Of a stretch of DNA of 64,000 nucleotides, positions 34,687-46,950 are shown piece after piece. The stretch is taken from contig NW_006281099.1 of NCBI RefSeq assembly GCF_000203795.2, forward strand, positions 1-64,000, written 5' to 3'. The DNA comes from Batrachochytrium dendrobatidis JAM81. Taxonomy: Eukaryota > Chytridiomycota > Chytridiomycetes > Rhizophydiales. Made by a program: the position numbers and the translations under genes. Each line of letters opens with the position of its first letter. Positions within the stretch are counted from its first letter, which is position 1. Under the pieces are notes generated by a model. It made no database searches and was not told where the DNA came from. It saw only the letters and a program-made list of their open reading frames with translations.

Positions 34687-36173
34687 GTATAATTTCACTG
34701 GTCTCTCGATTGGGTTTAAAATAGTCGATTTCCATTTGATTTTAAAGTCGTATCCGCTACAATGGAACGCTTGATGTATTTTCTTGGATTGACTATTTTA
34801 CTCAGGAATAAACAATGGTTAAATATTCGATACTTTATTCTTAATTTTTTAGTGTTTGGAATTGTTCAAACAAGTTTATACTTTATTGTACTCGAGCCAT
34901 TCTCTGTAGAGCTCAAGAATGGATAATATGAAGCGTTAACCATCGTACCGTTTATTGAATGGTTGGTAAATCATGTTTAATCGGACAGTTCCTTTGATCA
35001 GTTTCCAAACACTCCAACCATATGAAGCACACAATCAAACTATGTTTTAGATCTTGCTTGGCTTCTCTTATGGCATATTCACACATTGTACGATTGCTAT
35101 ACTTGCTCATTGCAATCCAAACATTTGGACCTACTATTGTCAATAAAAGTATCGATACATTCCTAGTCAATCTGTCCGTCACTCACAAAAATTGGTTTTT
35201 GTGCATAGTATGGTTTTCAAAATCATTGACACTGTTGGTCAAAACATTTGCGCTTGATAAGGCCCACAAGCTATACATGTTCAATTTTGAATGTCTGCCA
35301 TATTGACTTTTTGTTCAAAGCTTGTTTGTCATGATACCACAAAAGTGTATTTTTTGCAATCATCAAATCTAAGCAACTTTTAAAAACACTCCAAAAGTTC
35401 TCGCGCCATTAATCAATCATTTGACGTGTTGGTTTCCATGACAGCGCATCAATATAGAAATCCACACGTAAAAGACATGTTTGCCAAAACCATCAAAGGA
35501 TGTTTCTACACAATGATCCGAAAGGGCACACTATTGTCCAGAACATGGCAAAAGCAAATCAACAAAGCATGTGCAAGTACTTTCGCATTTCCGGTTCAAG
35601 TTGTTCTTGTTACAAACCGAAAGCAACAAAGGGACACACAAGCCACGTCCAGACATTATGTTTGCTATTGAGGGTGTTGGCTTTACAAGGTGTATCTGGC
35701 ACAACCATGACATTGAACAAGCTCTGTTGTATCCTAGTATCAAATACGTTCTAGTTTAAAACAAAAGTTGCACGTCTCGGAAATACAATTGTTGTTTCCA
35801 TTTCAACACTAAATACTGTAATGTCCGAGTGTTGAATAAAGTGATGGAGATTAAAGAGGTGTGGGGTTTATTGAAACAGATATGCGAATGCTGTTTTAGA
35901 CATCTATTCAGTTATGCAAAAATGAACACAGCAGAAAAACCAGCGGGTTTTGTCGAAGGGTTTACAAACAAATGTTGCTCAGTAAATTTGATGGAATTAT
36001 TATTTCGCGAGGTCGGCTGGCTATTAGACAACCCTTATTTAGTGCTTTGTTTTACATGAATGTGGGGCTGTGAATTCGATGGTGTGTTTCCAATCCATTT
36101 AGATTTACTCTAAAATAGGTAATATCTTTCCATCAAATCCATCATCGGCATATTATTTCAGATATCAAGTGAA
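34687..36173. other. Intergenic DNA with possible degenerate coding traces
   Basis: No intact gene. On the plus strand, 35,426-35,760 contains protein-like text split over three frames (NPHVKDMFAKTIKG, then NDPKGHTIVQNMAKANQQ, then KPRPDIMFAIEGVGFTRCIW). This suggests a small pseudogene whose family I cannot name. 35,830-36,060 is a decayed copy of the dispersed repeat. Confidence 0.4.
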
Positions 36174-37873
36174 ATGGTCACTACCCCGCTTTCTGAGCAT
36201 CACACTATGAATCTTGCAATTTCAGAGAGTAGAAGCTCGCAGTCCAAGACTCTGAGCTCTGTAACAAACTCGGAAACTTGCGACTCGACCCACCACAACA
36301 GATTGCATGAGTCTGTCAGTAATCTTAGTATGCACACTCTCAATCAAAAACAAAACGATGTTGGCTGTTTTGTAACTGATATGCCCGAGTTTCTGCCTGG
36401 ATCAGTTTTGCTGAAAGAATCAACTACTGATTCTAATTCTATTCATTCAGCCACTAATGCAAGATATTCTGAAACAGACCCTAACCCCAAAGACCACTCT
36501 ACTGTATTACCTATACATGTTCTGGCTGATGATGAAAAGGTTTCTGAGAGATTGAACGATTTCAATCCAAAATCTGCTTGCTCTGTTACTCGCATCAATA
36601 AATCTTCGAGCAAGCTACTGCACTACGATGGATTACGTGGCGTAGCTGCTATCTGGGTCTTTTTTTTGCACTATCTGAATGGACCGACTCCAGCTCTTCA
36701 CAGTTTCTTGCTGGCATACCAGCCTTGGTCTGCTAGGTAATTCAAAAGTATTTTTCAAAATGACACTCGAACATGTACTTGTGTACTGACATTTTCCGTG
36801 CTATTAGTGTGCCAATCTTTTTTATTCTTAGTGGTCGGGTCTTGACAGCTTCTATTCTCAGAACTGGAAATCCTAGACAGCTTGTTTCTGCAATGATTCG
36901 TCGTCCGTTTCGGCTGTTTGTGCCAATGATTATTATGGCTACATTAGATCAACTCATATTCCACTTTAACGGCCCTGTAAATTATGGAAAGTTGATTGCA
37001 GACCACTTGTGGTTCATGTTTGACAGCGCCAGTATTCCAAACACTGGAACTTGGGTACTATGGACACTGTCGTACGAGTACATCAACTCGAATATTATCT
37101 TTGCAGTAACTCTAGTTTTACTACAGTTTCAGGATAATCCTAAAGCTAGATATCTAGTCTTATGTGGCACAATTGTTTGGTTCCAAATTACTACAAATTG
37201 GGGTGCACTGTTTATAACTGGCCTGTTAATGTGCGATCTTGCTCGCCATGGCTACTTTGATCGATACCGAGCATGGCGCTATTCTCACGTCATCAACACT
37301 CTTTTGTTCATCACATCTGGTATGTTGTTGTTTCGCAATCCGCTCTACAATATTGCTGATTCTATAAGCGCTTCATTGCGATCGCAAATGTATTCTCATG
37401 GAAAAAAAGGTGTTTCGGATGATTACTCTATCCAAAACCCACAAATCTTCTTCTTTGCTGCATCGACCATGCTTTGTGTCGAAACAAGCACATACATTCA
37501 ATGGGCTTTATCGCGCCGTGTTTTTATATTTTTGGGCCAAATCTCATTTCCTTTATATCTGCTTCACCCTCACTTGTTCAAGACATTAGACAAAGTGAAT
37601 GTGAGTATCCGTTCAGTCGTCACTAATCCAGTGTTGGAAGCCATGATCATCTTTATTGTATGTACATTCATTGTATGCAGTATATCATATCTTCTCATTC
37701 ATATTATCGACACACCAAGCATCCACATAGGCAAATGGGTTGAGCGTGTTGTTTTGGTGGAAGAATGGTCATTGCATGCAATCAAAGGATGGTTTGTAAA
37801 TATTCCCGGTCAAGTCCAATCAAGCATTACCCAGCGTATCAAAAAAATAAGAAAATGTATATCACGAAAATAA
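36174..37873 (+). CDS. Multi-pass membrane acyltransferase (Acyl_transf_3)
   Basis: Two exons, 36174-36736 and 36808-37873, encode 542 residues. Residues 1-~145 are a Ser/Thr-rich cytosolic extension. The domain begins LLHYDGLRGVAAIWVFFLHYLNG, the standard opening of the OafA/NRG-6-like acyltransferase family, with the conserved His. It continues SVPIFFILSGRVLTASI, MIRRPFRLFVPM, WTLSYEYINS and FLGQISFPLYLLHPHLF. About ten membrane segments are visible. Such proteins move acyl groups onto carbohydrates, peptides or lipids at a membrane; the substrate here cannot be told. The intron (72 bases) has GTAATT..TAG ends and a TACTGAC branch point. Confidence 0.85.
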
Positions 37874-38259
37874 ACATTATTTTAAAGTATATCTGTAGAA
37901 TGAATGTTTTGCTACATACAATTTGCACAATTCATCCATGCAAACATCTACTCTGTGTTCCTACCGTTTCATTGATACTGAAACCCCAAAACAGTGTTGA
38001 ATCAACGTGTTGTATTATGTTCATCACTCGCTGAATGTGATTTAAAGTGCAGAGTATTCAATAGTCCATCATTTCATAAAACTGTTTATTCTATTTTGAT
38101 GCTCTTGTTTAGTTTTGTTTCATGTGAATACGCCAGTGAAATGCATGTCATTGATTTTATTTTTCATCTAGTCTTTGAATTTATGATTCAAATCAAATAA
38201 TCGGTTGATAAGGGACTACTGCTCATCTAACGTTCCATTTGGAATAATTAACCCTCGAA
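37874..38259. other. Convergent intergenic spacer
   Basis: 386 bases between the stops of two convergent genes; AT-rich, presumably both 3' ends. Nothing else recognised. Confidence 0.5.
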
Positions 38260-41188
38260 TTACATGGTAGCGACCGAGTCATACAGTTGCACTTTTTTCA
38301 TAGGAAACGACCCTTCGGATTTGGATAATACGTTGTATCCCCAGCACCATCCATCGCGAAAAATTTCACGAATACATACTAAATCACCTACATGTAATGA
38401 TAGTTCGTCTGATCGGTTGGGTGTATGTGCAATGACGACGCTGAATCTTGCAACAGCCTTTTGTTTACGCTGTGGTGGCATAACAGGCTGTGTTTTGGGT
38501 AGCGATGAATAGGAATCTTGTAGCAAAGTCTCGTCATTAAACATATGTTGTGAATTGGCAGAATGGTGCGACTCATAATTAAATCCATTCGACTGTTGTT
38601 GTATGGATTGCGGTGGTGTTAATGAAAGTTGCGCATCTTTGGGTGTGCACAAGGGTGTATCGTTGGCATTTGTGGTGCTGCTGGATCGTGTTGGAACAAC
38701 CACGCTCAACGCTGCATATTCGGGTGTGGGTGGAGCAGTCAACAGACTTGGATGGTGTGGATCATTCAGTTGATGGTCTTGCTCAAAGGCAAGCAATGAT
38801 TCAAGCAAATCGTCAATTTGCTGGATTTGGGTGGATCGGTTGTTTTGAGCAGATGAAGGTCGTGGTATTGCGGCTACCTCGACAGGTTTGATGTCAGTAA
38901 TGGAAACAAACTCATTAGTAGATTTGGCATAATGTTCTCGTTCAACCTCATTGAGGCTATCCAACAAATCTTGCAATTTACTTGTGCCAGCTCCTTCTTC
39001 TAAAAGCGAGTTTCTAGTATCCCCGGCAGGATTTGAAGTTTCACAAGTTGCATTGTTAATAGCCAACTGCTGCCCAAGCTGGGACACGCTCAAAGGTCGT
39101 GGTTGTGGAGTTGATCCATCAAGTTCAGCAGCCTGGATCGCATTCGTGGTCAATGCATATCCAGAATCAAGGCGAGCGAGTAGCCCATTGACAACCGCCT
39201 TTATCCATCATTAAATTCATTGAATATGCAGAGATGAATACAGGCAATACAGCATTTAGATTAGCAACACGTTGACAGATTCGCATCAGCTAAATTAAAA
39301 AAACTTACTTTGGTTTCTGCAGACGGCGCCTGTACCATCAGATTACCAAACTCTTTGCGGGTTAAATTTGCATCAGCAAGACGTCCAGCTAATTCATCAA
39401 TAGTCAAGAGACCATCAAGTTCGTCATCACTCTCATGCCCTTCACTTTTGGTTTCAGTAGGAAAAATTGCAACACGATTCTCGGGTAAAGTTGCCAAATC
39501 TCTTGCCAATGAGGGTCGACGTCCAGACTCGCCAGTAGATCGCGTATTGGCATTTGAAGCAGTCGTTAAAGTATCTGCTGAATAAGAGTTTCCAAATGCT
39601 GATTGTGGTGTGTCTAGACTACGCTGGGAAATGGAGTATCTGGGAGGTGGTATACCGGATGATAGATAACTTGACCCACCTTCGGTAGAACCAACAGAAT
39701 GCATGCCGCTGTTGTTGCTACCAGACATGTGGTGATTGTTGGAGAATGGAATGGGCATTTGTCCCGATGGAGTGTAACTAGATGCTCCACTTCCACTGCT
39801 TGGTGGACGCAAGGTTGAATTGTCGTCATTGTTAAAATTAGACATTGTAGGAGTTTTGATTGATGCCGTTGTGCTGAAACTCGATCCTTTTGAGCGATGG
39901 GAAAGCATTGAAATGGGTGTAGATACAACAATCTCGTTGGCGGGACGGATTTGAGAGCGAGCAAGTTCTAATGCCCTCAGCGCGGCAGTTTCCTTGATAG
40001 TGTCTGCTGGAATCACAATAACGGAGGTTTCAAATGACATATGTGGCTCCTCTTCACCATCCATGAATATCTGAAACTTGATGATAGAACGAGTAGTAAT
40101 GAGGGAACTTTCAAGAGTCGGTTGGTGGTACTTTGGGTCGGTTACCAAATGTAGTGTGCGAGAGAATATTTGCGTATTGTTTGGATCGTATGATTGCAGC
40201 TCACCTGCAGTAGGCACTTCTCGAGTTACTGCAAGAGGAAAGGGGTTCCATACAACTGCATTTCTGTTTCTCTTTGTGGCATCACTGGTGATGGATCTGT
40301 ATGTCGTGCATCCTTCAATAGATACCTGTATTGACGCGATGGTTTTTTGAGGAACATAGGAAATAGCAAACTGGACGGTAAATTGCTGTCCAGGAATATA
40401 CACCCGGGTGGGTAGTCTGATGGCACAAGTGCATCGGTCTGGATCATATGGAGTGTCGTATTCTAGAATGGAGGGTGTACGAATGAGTTTAAGTCGATGT
40501 GCACGAGGCATTACAATGGTAATCGGGACGTTGGCAACATGGGTAGGCTTCAGTAGTTGAAAAGTTTCTGACCACATAAGGGTGCTTTTAAGACTATTAT
40601 AACAATCGGTTAATAATGTTAGATTGCACTCAAAACATGCACATGTTGGTCTGCAATGAAATTAATAGGATGGTAACATGGACTAGTACACATTTCAGCA
40701 AGTTCAAATTGCAATGCATAGAGGATGATATTTGCATGTATAAAATATCCAGTAAAGTACAACTAATAGAGTCTCGATCTAATCGCTACTTACTTGTACT
40801 TGATGCATCCTCGAGCATCAAAAAAAGAAGGAGGCAATCCATAGGACGGTAGATGGATCGTAAATGGTAAAGTAATGGATCCAAACTCGTTGGGCTCGAG
40901 CACTTCTTTTGAATCTCGAACCACAGTAATGACTTGCTGAAATTTGCGGATGAACGACTCGCCAGGAAGATCACCAGGTTTGCGGACCTTGGAGCCAACC
41001 CAAAAGGTCTCGGTTTGTCCTTGAAACTCGAGAATCAATCTAGCTTCTTTGAGAGGTTTGGATGCTGCAAGACGGATTACACCGACAATCGATGCAGGAG
41101 TGCCCCATCCTGCCTCGACAACAAAATCGGTTGATGAGAGCGATGGATCAATAGAGGGGATAATGTCCAGATGTTTGATGATGGCCAT
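38260..41188 (-). CDS. Arrestin-domain protein with C-terminal SH3 domain
   Basis: Three exons, 41188-40794, 40593-39309 and 39198-38260, give 872 residues; both joins keep frame. Residues ~1-130 are an arrestin N-like beta sandwich (RLILEFQGQTETFW, PFTIHLPSYGLPPSF, CIKYNLKSTL) and ~140-340 an arrestin C-like domain (VANVPITIVMP, RVYIPGQQFTVQFAI, SETSVIVIPAD-like). Residues ~350-560 are Ser-rich and disordered. A region with short acidic helices (KLQDLLDSLNEVERE, IDDLLESLLAFEQD) follows. The last ~60 residues are an SH3 domain (ARFSVVIAHTPNRSDELSLH ... GDLVCIREI, then DGWCWGYN). Probably an adaptor for membrane-protein trafficking that also recruits proline-rich partners. No PPxY motif was noted. 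Confidence 0.82.
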
Positions 41189-42404
41189 GTTTGGGCTGAG
41201 TTACCAAATACCAAATTAGAGTGGTTTGTCAGTTCAGGCGTATTGAGTATATGTTTAATATTTAACGGAGATTGTATGGACCAATTATGTGCACAGAGGA
41301 GTAGTTGGATGCTTTTCAAATGAATACCGGATCAAAACTGCCGGATACAATGTAGTTTACGTAGGAGTGGAGTAAACTAAAGAGAAACCTAGAACTGATA
41401 GAAAAGACAAGAAGGAGGCGCTGGCTATACATGAGTGTATTAGGGTTGAATATGCTCAACCATCGACAACATACGGGTATTATCCAATGGCCAGAATGTC
41501 GAGGGTCGCGTCGCTAATTCATGCGTGTTTTGATCATTTGCAAACTCGACATGGTTATCTCATGCTTGGTGGAAAGGGTTAGCTCATGCTACATGTATTC
41601 AAACTCATCTCATTATGCTGTTCCTAAACTGTATTCCACAATCACGGGATTCGAATAAACACGTGGCACTACTGTATTGTCTCGTCAGCCTGCTGGTAAA
41701 TCACTAGTTTGAAAATAAGCTCTGGGGCTGAATAATTAGCTTCCAATCATTTACTGCCATATTCACGTTAAATGGACCACTATCTTGTAGTCACTGCCTC
41801 TTGCTTTGAAATAGATAATGGTCAAATGTTTCTACCCTTTTCTACTAGAGATTGACTGCTCCTTCAACAAACACTATTCAACGATGCTTACAATTAAACC
41901 ATAGTTTTAAACAATCTGCTTTTGAACCAGTTCTTTTTCATTTTTGTTGTATCCTGAAATCCCATACACTCGCGCTCTAATTCAGTAATGGTTACACATT
42001 TCATTAATGCAACTATACATGTCAATCATCAAAAGAAAGAGTAATAGGTACAACACTAGTAAATTAACAATCATGTCATGAGACTGGCTATTATACACCC
42101 TTATTTGGTGCTCCACTCTACGTGAATACAACTATGATGTTCATGCACCAAGAGTAAATATACACTTTAGTTTCAAATGAGTTGCTAAATTTCAAATGGC
42201 ACAAGTACAACTTGCTACAAAATACTCGAGTTCAAGTATTATTGACAGCGACGTCGATCCAGAAATAATCATCTGCATGACAATCAAATGAATATTTTCA
42301 CGTGACTGTCAATCACTCGCCAAATTCCCGCTCAACTCGAGCAGTTTGGATATTCTTGCAACTCAATCCTTTTGAAACTGCGGTGCTTAATCAAATCTGA
42401 ATCA
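41189..42404. other. Intergenic DNA with a decayed dispersed repeat
   Basis: No gene. 41,750-42,135 is an old copy of the repeat seen in the left compartment: TTACTGCCATATTCACG matches 2750-2770, and TTGTTGTATCCTGAAATC with TAATGCAACT and ACATGTCAATC matches the 2979 block. The flanks hold the divergent promoters of the two neighbouring genes. Confidence 0.5.
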
Positions 42405-43939
42405 ATGGCCAAGAACAAAGAGAGTAGTTTGAAGCAAGAAGCTAAAAACAATGCATTTTCATCTCATACCCCTCACGATCCAGCTGCCGAGCCGCTTTCT
42501 CCTCAGTTGCATCTTGAACAATTATTACTTGGTCTGCAGGAACTAGAGGTATCTTGTTGAACACTACTCTAATACTCATCATATTGCCGCTATTGAAGCT
42601 CTGTATATTTTGTCCATACTTTGGTTTATATTATCATGGGAGAAGCTGGATCTAGTCTTTTTCAAAGTCGCTGGACCATTGAAACTATTAAACAAGTGAT
42701 GATCATATAAACCAGATATCGATCTCTTTAATGTATTACTGCACTGTTATACTTTTTTGTTTAAACATGTCTTGTTATCATTGAATGGGTGCATTATAGG
42801 ACAAGGCAGTACAATACAATCTATTGGCTCAGCAGATTTATGATACCGAGCAGCAGTGTTTAAAAGAACTAACCAGGCAACGATCATTGGTATTGGCATT
42901 CCTCAAGGACCAACAGAAGCAGGCATCTAATCCACAGATCCAATCCATCAGCAATCAAGAAAAAGACAGTCTACTTCGAAGGTTGCAGGATGTGGAATAT
43001 AATTTCCCATATCCAGCAGGTCTCATTCTTCGTTTAGCTCTAGGACCCAATGCACCAGTGATTCTTCGACCCCTCAAGCGCCGACTTACATACAAGAAAG
43101 ATTACGAGATATTCAAGCTGTACATGACACTTGCATCACTGGTGATTGTTGTTACATGCTTGGTTACACATGGCAATCGTATCTTGGACGCTGTGTACGA
43201 GTTTTTCATCCTGTATTATTACTGCACACTTGTTTTGCGCGAACATATTTTAGTGGTGAATGGGAGTCGTATTCGTCGATGGTGGTTTGGGCATCATTAC
43301 TTGAGCATCATCTTGTCTGGAGTTGTTTTGGTAAGCCGTTTCTATTGAAATTATTTTGTTTCATGAATTCAACCTATACTAAATGTCTAGTTGCATTTGA
43401 TCTTGATCGCCATGTAGATTTGGCCACAGAGCAGTAATTATCAGAAATTCAGACCCATGTTTTTGTGGTTTTGTCTGTTTCTGTGTATGCTACAATACCT
43501 TCAATACCGATATCAACGCAAGCGACTCTATGCATTGGTTGCTCTCGACAAGGCACGACCTATGGATACGGTTATTGGAGACGGTGTTCCCTCACAAGCT
43601 GTTGACAGGGAGTTCATGGTTCTCACTCCGTTTTTAATTATTGGCCAATTGTGGCAGATTGTGATTTCGTATAGACTGTTTGAAATGCATGTTTTTGATC
43701 CACTAAATTGCGAATGGCAGGCAAGTTTGATGTATATTGAAATAAGCGGAAATCATTGAAATAACATTCAACATGTATTAAAGGTTCTTGCAGTGTCTGC
43801 ATTGTTTGGAATCCTAGGCTGTGGAAATATCCTGGTTACAGCCAAGACTATTTTTTCAAAACGATCTGCAGTATTCTCTCTTGCGAATCGATCCGCTTCA
43901 CCCAAACCTGCATTTGCTTCATTTAAAAAGTCGAAATAA
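42405..43939 (+). CDS. TMEM120 (TACAN/TMPIT) family membrane protein
   Basis: Four exons, 42405-42548, 42800-43330, 43418-43720 and 43784-43939, give 377 residues. The N-terminal ~130 residues are charged and helical (coiled coil). The family signature then follows: LRLALGPNAPV, YKKDYEIFKLYMT, FILYYYCTLVLREHILVVNG, SRIRRWWFGHHYLSIILSG, YQKFRPMFLWF and LQYLQYRYQRKRLYAL. Six membrane segments are expected. TMEM120 proteins sit in the ER/nuclear envelope and resemble fatty-acid elongases in fold; a proposed ion-channel role is disputed, so an enzyme-like lipid role is equally possible. Intron 3 uses a GC donor (CAG|GCAAGT). The ATG at 42405 is the first in frame. Confidence 0.9.
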
Positions 43940-44088
43940 TCCAAATAAATATTTTATTTAAAGAGTTGTCATTCAGTGTTTGACGAATACAAGATCACGA
44001 CAGTGAAATCTTGCTTTAGATGACCAACAACATTTGAATATGAAATCAAGACAGTTTAAAAGGCAATCAACCCAACATGACAGATTCT

Positions 44089-44611
44089 TTATTTCTTGTT
44101 CTTTTCCTGCAAAATACGGACTCTTTCAGCATTATGTTCACGGATATACCTTTCTTCAGCTGCAGCGCCACGTTTACTATGAATTTCAGTTGTAAACATG
44201 AGTTTGAGCAATACCAAAAATAAGAATGATGTGGAATGACACATTCAAGTGCCTAGATTCAAATCTAGCAGTAACTCACCCAATAGAACCACCGCCAGCA
44301 TATGAGGAATGCTGACCAGCAGAGCCAAAGGTCTCGGGAGAAACCTCTTGATGAGGTTCTTCTACAACAGGGAGACCCAGTTTGGTGTGGATGGAAGCCT
44401 CACGTTTGGCAAGATCAGCCTTGAGTTTACGGATAGAGATCAGCTCCTGTTCATGGGCATAACGTTCTTCTTCAGCACTTTCTCTGCGGGAAAAACCACC
44501 GCCAGCCTCACGGATATTTCCAGAGTAAGAGGCAGAAGGAATGACTGAATAGACAGCAGAACGGCGAGCAAGAGAGAAAGCAGCAGTTGCAATGACTTTG
44601 TTGGAGAGCAT
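44089..44611 (-). CDS. Mitochondrial ATP synthase inhibitor IF1 (two motifs)
   Basis: Two exons, 44611-44280 and 44176-44089, give 139 residues. The N-terminus (MLSNKVIATAAFSLARRSAV) is a mitochondrial targeting peptide. GGGFSRRESAEEERYAHEQE then matches the inhibitory segment of IF1, followed by the long dimerising helix (IRKLKADLAKREASIHTKLG). Oddly, exon 2 adds a second, similar motif, KRGAAAEERYIREHNAERVR, so the protein has two inhibitor-like segments separated by a Ser/Gly/His-rich linker. IF1 stops the ATP synthase from wasting ATP when the matrix becomes acidic. It is tail-to-tail with TMEM120, 149 bases apart. The second motif may be an evolutionary repeat or may be nonfunctional. 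Confidence 0.8.
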
Positions 44612-45055
44612 CTCTTTGGTCAAATTGAGGTAAAAGTGAAAAATCAAGAATTCATCGTTTCACCAATCGAAAGTGTTCAAGATTGTCATGAATCTAACCA
44701 GCAACACTCGGCAATTCATTTATTATATTGTTGCAATCAAGCAGTGTTACTGTAAGCAAATTTAGAGACTATTTTGACAAGAATCACCAATCCATCAAAG
44801 CCATTTACAAATAACTGGATAACAGTCGATATTTGGGAATGATCAGACATGGGATAGACTTTCAAGTTATCTTTGTAGAGTGTCAGGACTGAAATGAATG
44901 CTCTCTGCTGTTGGATAGAGTTTGACCTGACAAGGTCGTCTGAATAATTATTTTGATTGCACGTTTTCCGATTTGAATTGAATTGAACTTGTTGACTCGC
45001 AGATACAGTTGCTTACTTACTCGGACCTTATTTGACATACTAATATACACAGGCT
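44612..45055. other. Divergent promoter region
   Basis: 444 bases between two divergent starts; presumably promoters for both. No specific element was recognised. Confidence 0.45.
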
Positions 45056-46793
45056 ATGGAGGATCAGCCAGAAAATACTACTACAGAGCAGCTCTATACA
45101 GAAGATGACGCTTCTATTCCATCCAAGAATACCAATCATGCAACATTACTAGAAACAGCCGACATGAAGGATCATGCAGCCATAACCCAAACTACTGCTG
45201 AAATACCTGCCACTACCATTAATACCACCATTACTGCTATATCAACTAGTTTGGAAAAGCATGCTACAATAGAAGAGTCTTTGGAAGAGCATGTTAAGAT
45301 AGACGAGCCTTTGAAACAGCTGGATATTACCACTACTAGCGTTGCATCCACTGCATCCGCCACCACCACCTCAGCCCATCACCCTTATGGCATCACAGAA
45401 ACATCACCAAAGGATGAAGCACCGAATAGTCCAGGTACACCTACTGTATGCATTACATTGATAGAGCAATGGCTGGGATTGTCATCTACGTTGAGGATGA
45501 AGGGGGCTTGTAAAGATATGGATTATTTTGTCTTGCATTCAATCTGTCAAAGCATGCTTTAGTATAAACTAGACATGCAGCTGTTGGATGAATATGTATT
45601 TGGAGGTTTAGGTTTAATCAACATTGGACTCTGAATGCCAGTCGTATCCACTAGCTGAACAATTATCAAATATTGTATTGGAGCCAGGGTTGAGATGTAT
45701 TCATTCGTCAACTAGACTAATCGCTGTTTTCATTCAATTCATGACTTTAGGATCGATCATTGAGCCCGCTTCGGCAACCACTGATATCGCACAGATTGTT
45801 TCTCCATCTAGTATTCCCGTAACAGTGCATCAACTGCCTAGTGCTGGCCATGGTTTGAAGCCACCTCAAAATCTTCAAAAAATTATCACAGACAACAACG
45901 TGGCTCTTCCAAAAGACCTTGCGACAACAGCATCAGTTGATCTGTCGGCTGAAGGAACACAGTCCAATTCAGCAAGTGATGCGATGGATGGTCCTGATCG
46001 TGATGTGGTTTATGTTGCATTTGGACCTAGAGGCGGATGGTATGTACGATGGTCAGATGGATCATCAGCATGGGAACAGATCCCACCATCACTCCATACA
46101 AAGCTTTACGGTCGCATGAGAAATCTCCCTCATGCTGAATGTATATCCATTTCAGAGATGAGCCAATGGGTGACTGTGTTTGGGGATGGTAGCTTTGCAA
46201 CATCTGGGTTTCCAGTCTATGGCAAGTTGAAAGAGGCATTACACGATCCGCCACAAGATGCAGAACTGAAAACATTGATATTTGCGCCTGGTGGTGGATG
46301 GTTACTCATGAGAGATGATGGATCTATGGCTTGGGAACGGTTGCCGTCTGGACTAGATGAATTACTTAAACGACGGACCAAAGCCGATGCACCTGTTGAC
46401 TGTGTGAGCATTTCTGGGTTTGGTGGTTGGTTTTTACGGTTCACTGACGGGTAAGTTTTGCAAGACATGCGTGCATTTTTAATTTTTAATTGACTTGTAA
46501 TTCATCCATTTAGAGAGTGCGAATGGGATGCCATTCCCAAACCACTCGAGAAACTGCTTATTCAACTAGTACGACGCGGCGATCCAAGTATCGTTGTGAC
46601 ACTCTCCCCTTCTGACGGAATGTCTTATTTTGTTGCAGTTGGAGATACAGCAGAGTGGGTGCATGACTCGGCTTCATTGCGTATGGCATTAGAATGGGCA
46701 AATGGCGCAGACAATGTTGTCTTGCCAGAAACAGTGGTGGTGAACATTTACCCTCCAACTCCACCACAGTCTGAATCCAGCTCAGCAATCTAA
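45056..46793 (+). CDS. W/DG-repeat protein of unknown function
   Basis: Three exons, 45056-45434, 45751-46450 and 46514-46793, give 452 residues. Both joins keep frame and restore sensible text (NSPGSIIEP, FTDGECEWD). Residues 1-~220 are Thr/Ser-rich and probably disordered. Residues ~220-440 hold four to five repeats of about 45 residues with the pattern V..V.FG..GGW..R..DGS..WE.LP..L...L..R: for example GPRGGWYVRWSDGSSAWEQI, APGGGWLLMRDDGSMAWERL and GFGGWFLRFTDG. This looks like a small beta-propeller-like or beta-strand repeat domain. I do not recognise a named family. The 316-base first intron is long for this genome. Confidence 0.72.
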
Positions 46794-46950
46794 ATGAATT
46801 CATTATAAACATTGTCTGCAATGCTATAGTTGAGTCCAAACAACTAGCGAAATTCGAGTCATAAAATTCTATTTTTTTTGTTTTCTCAAGTTTCAAACCC
46901 AACCTGACTGACCTACCAGACTACAAACTCACCTGTATATTCGTCCAACC

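Noticed and set aside
39199..39308. Separate genes for the arrestin and SH3 parts
   Set aside because: A GT..AG intron of 110 bases joins them in frame and no promoter-like spacing exists, so one gene is preferred.
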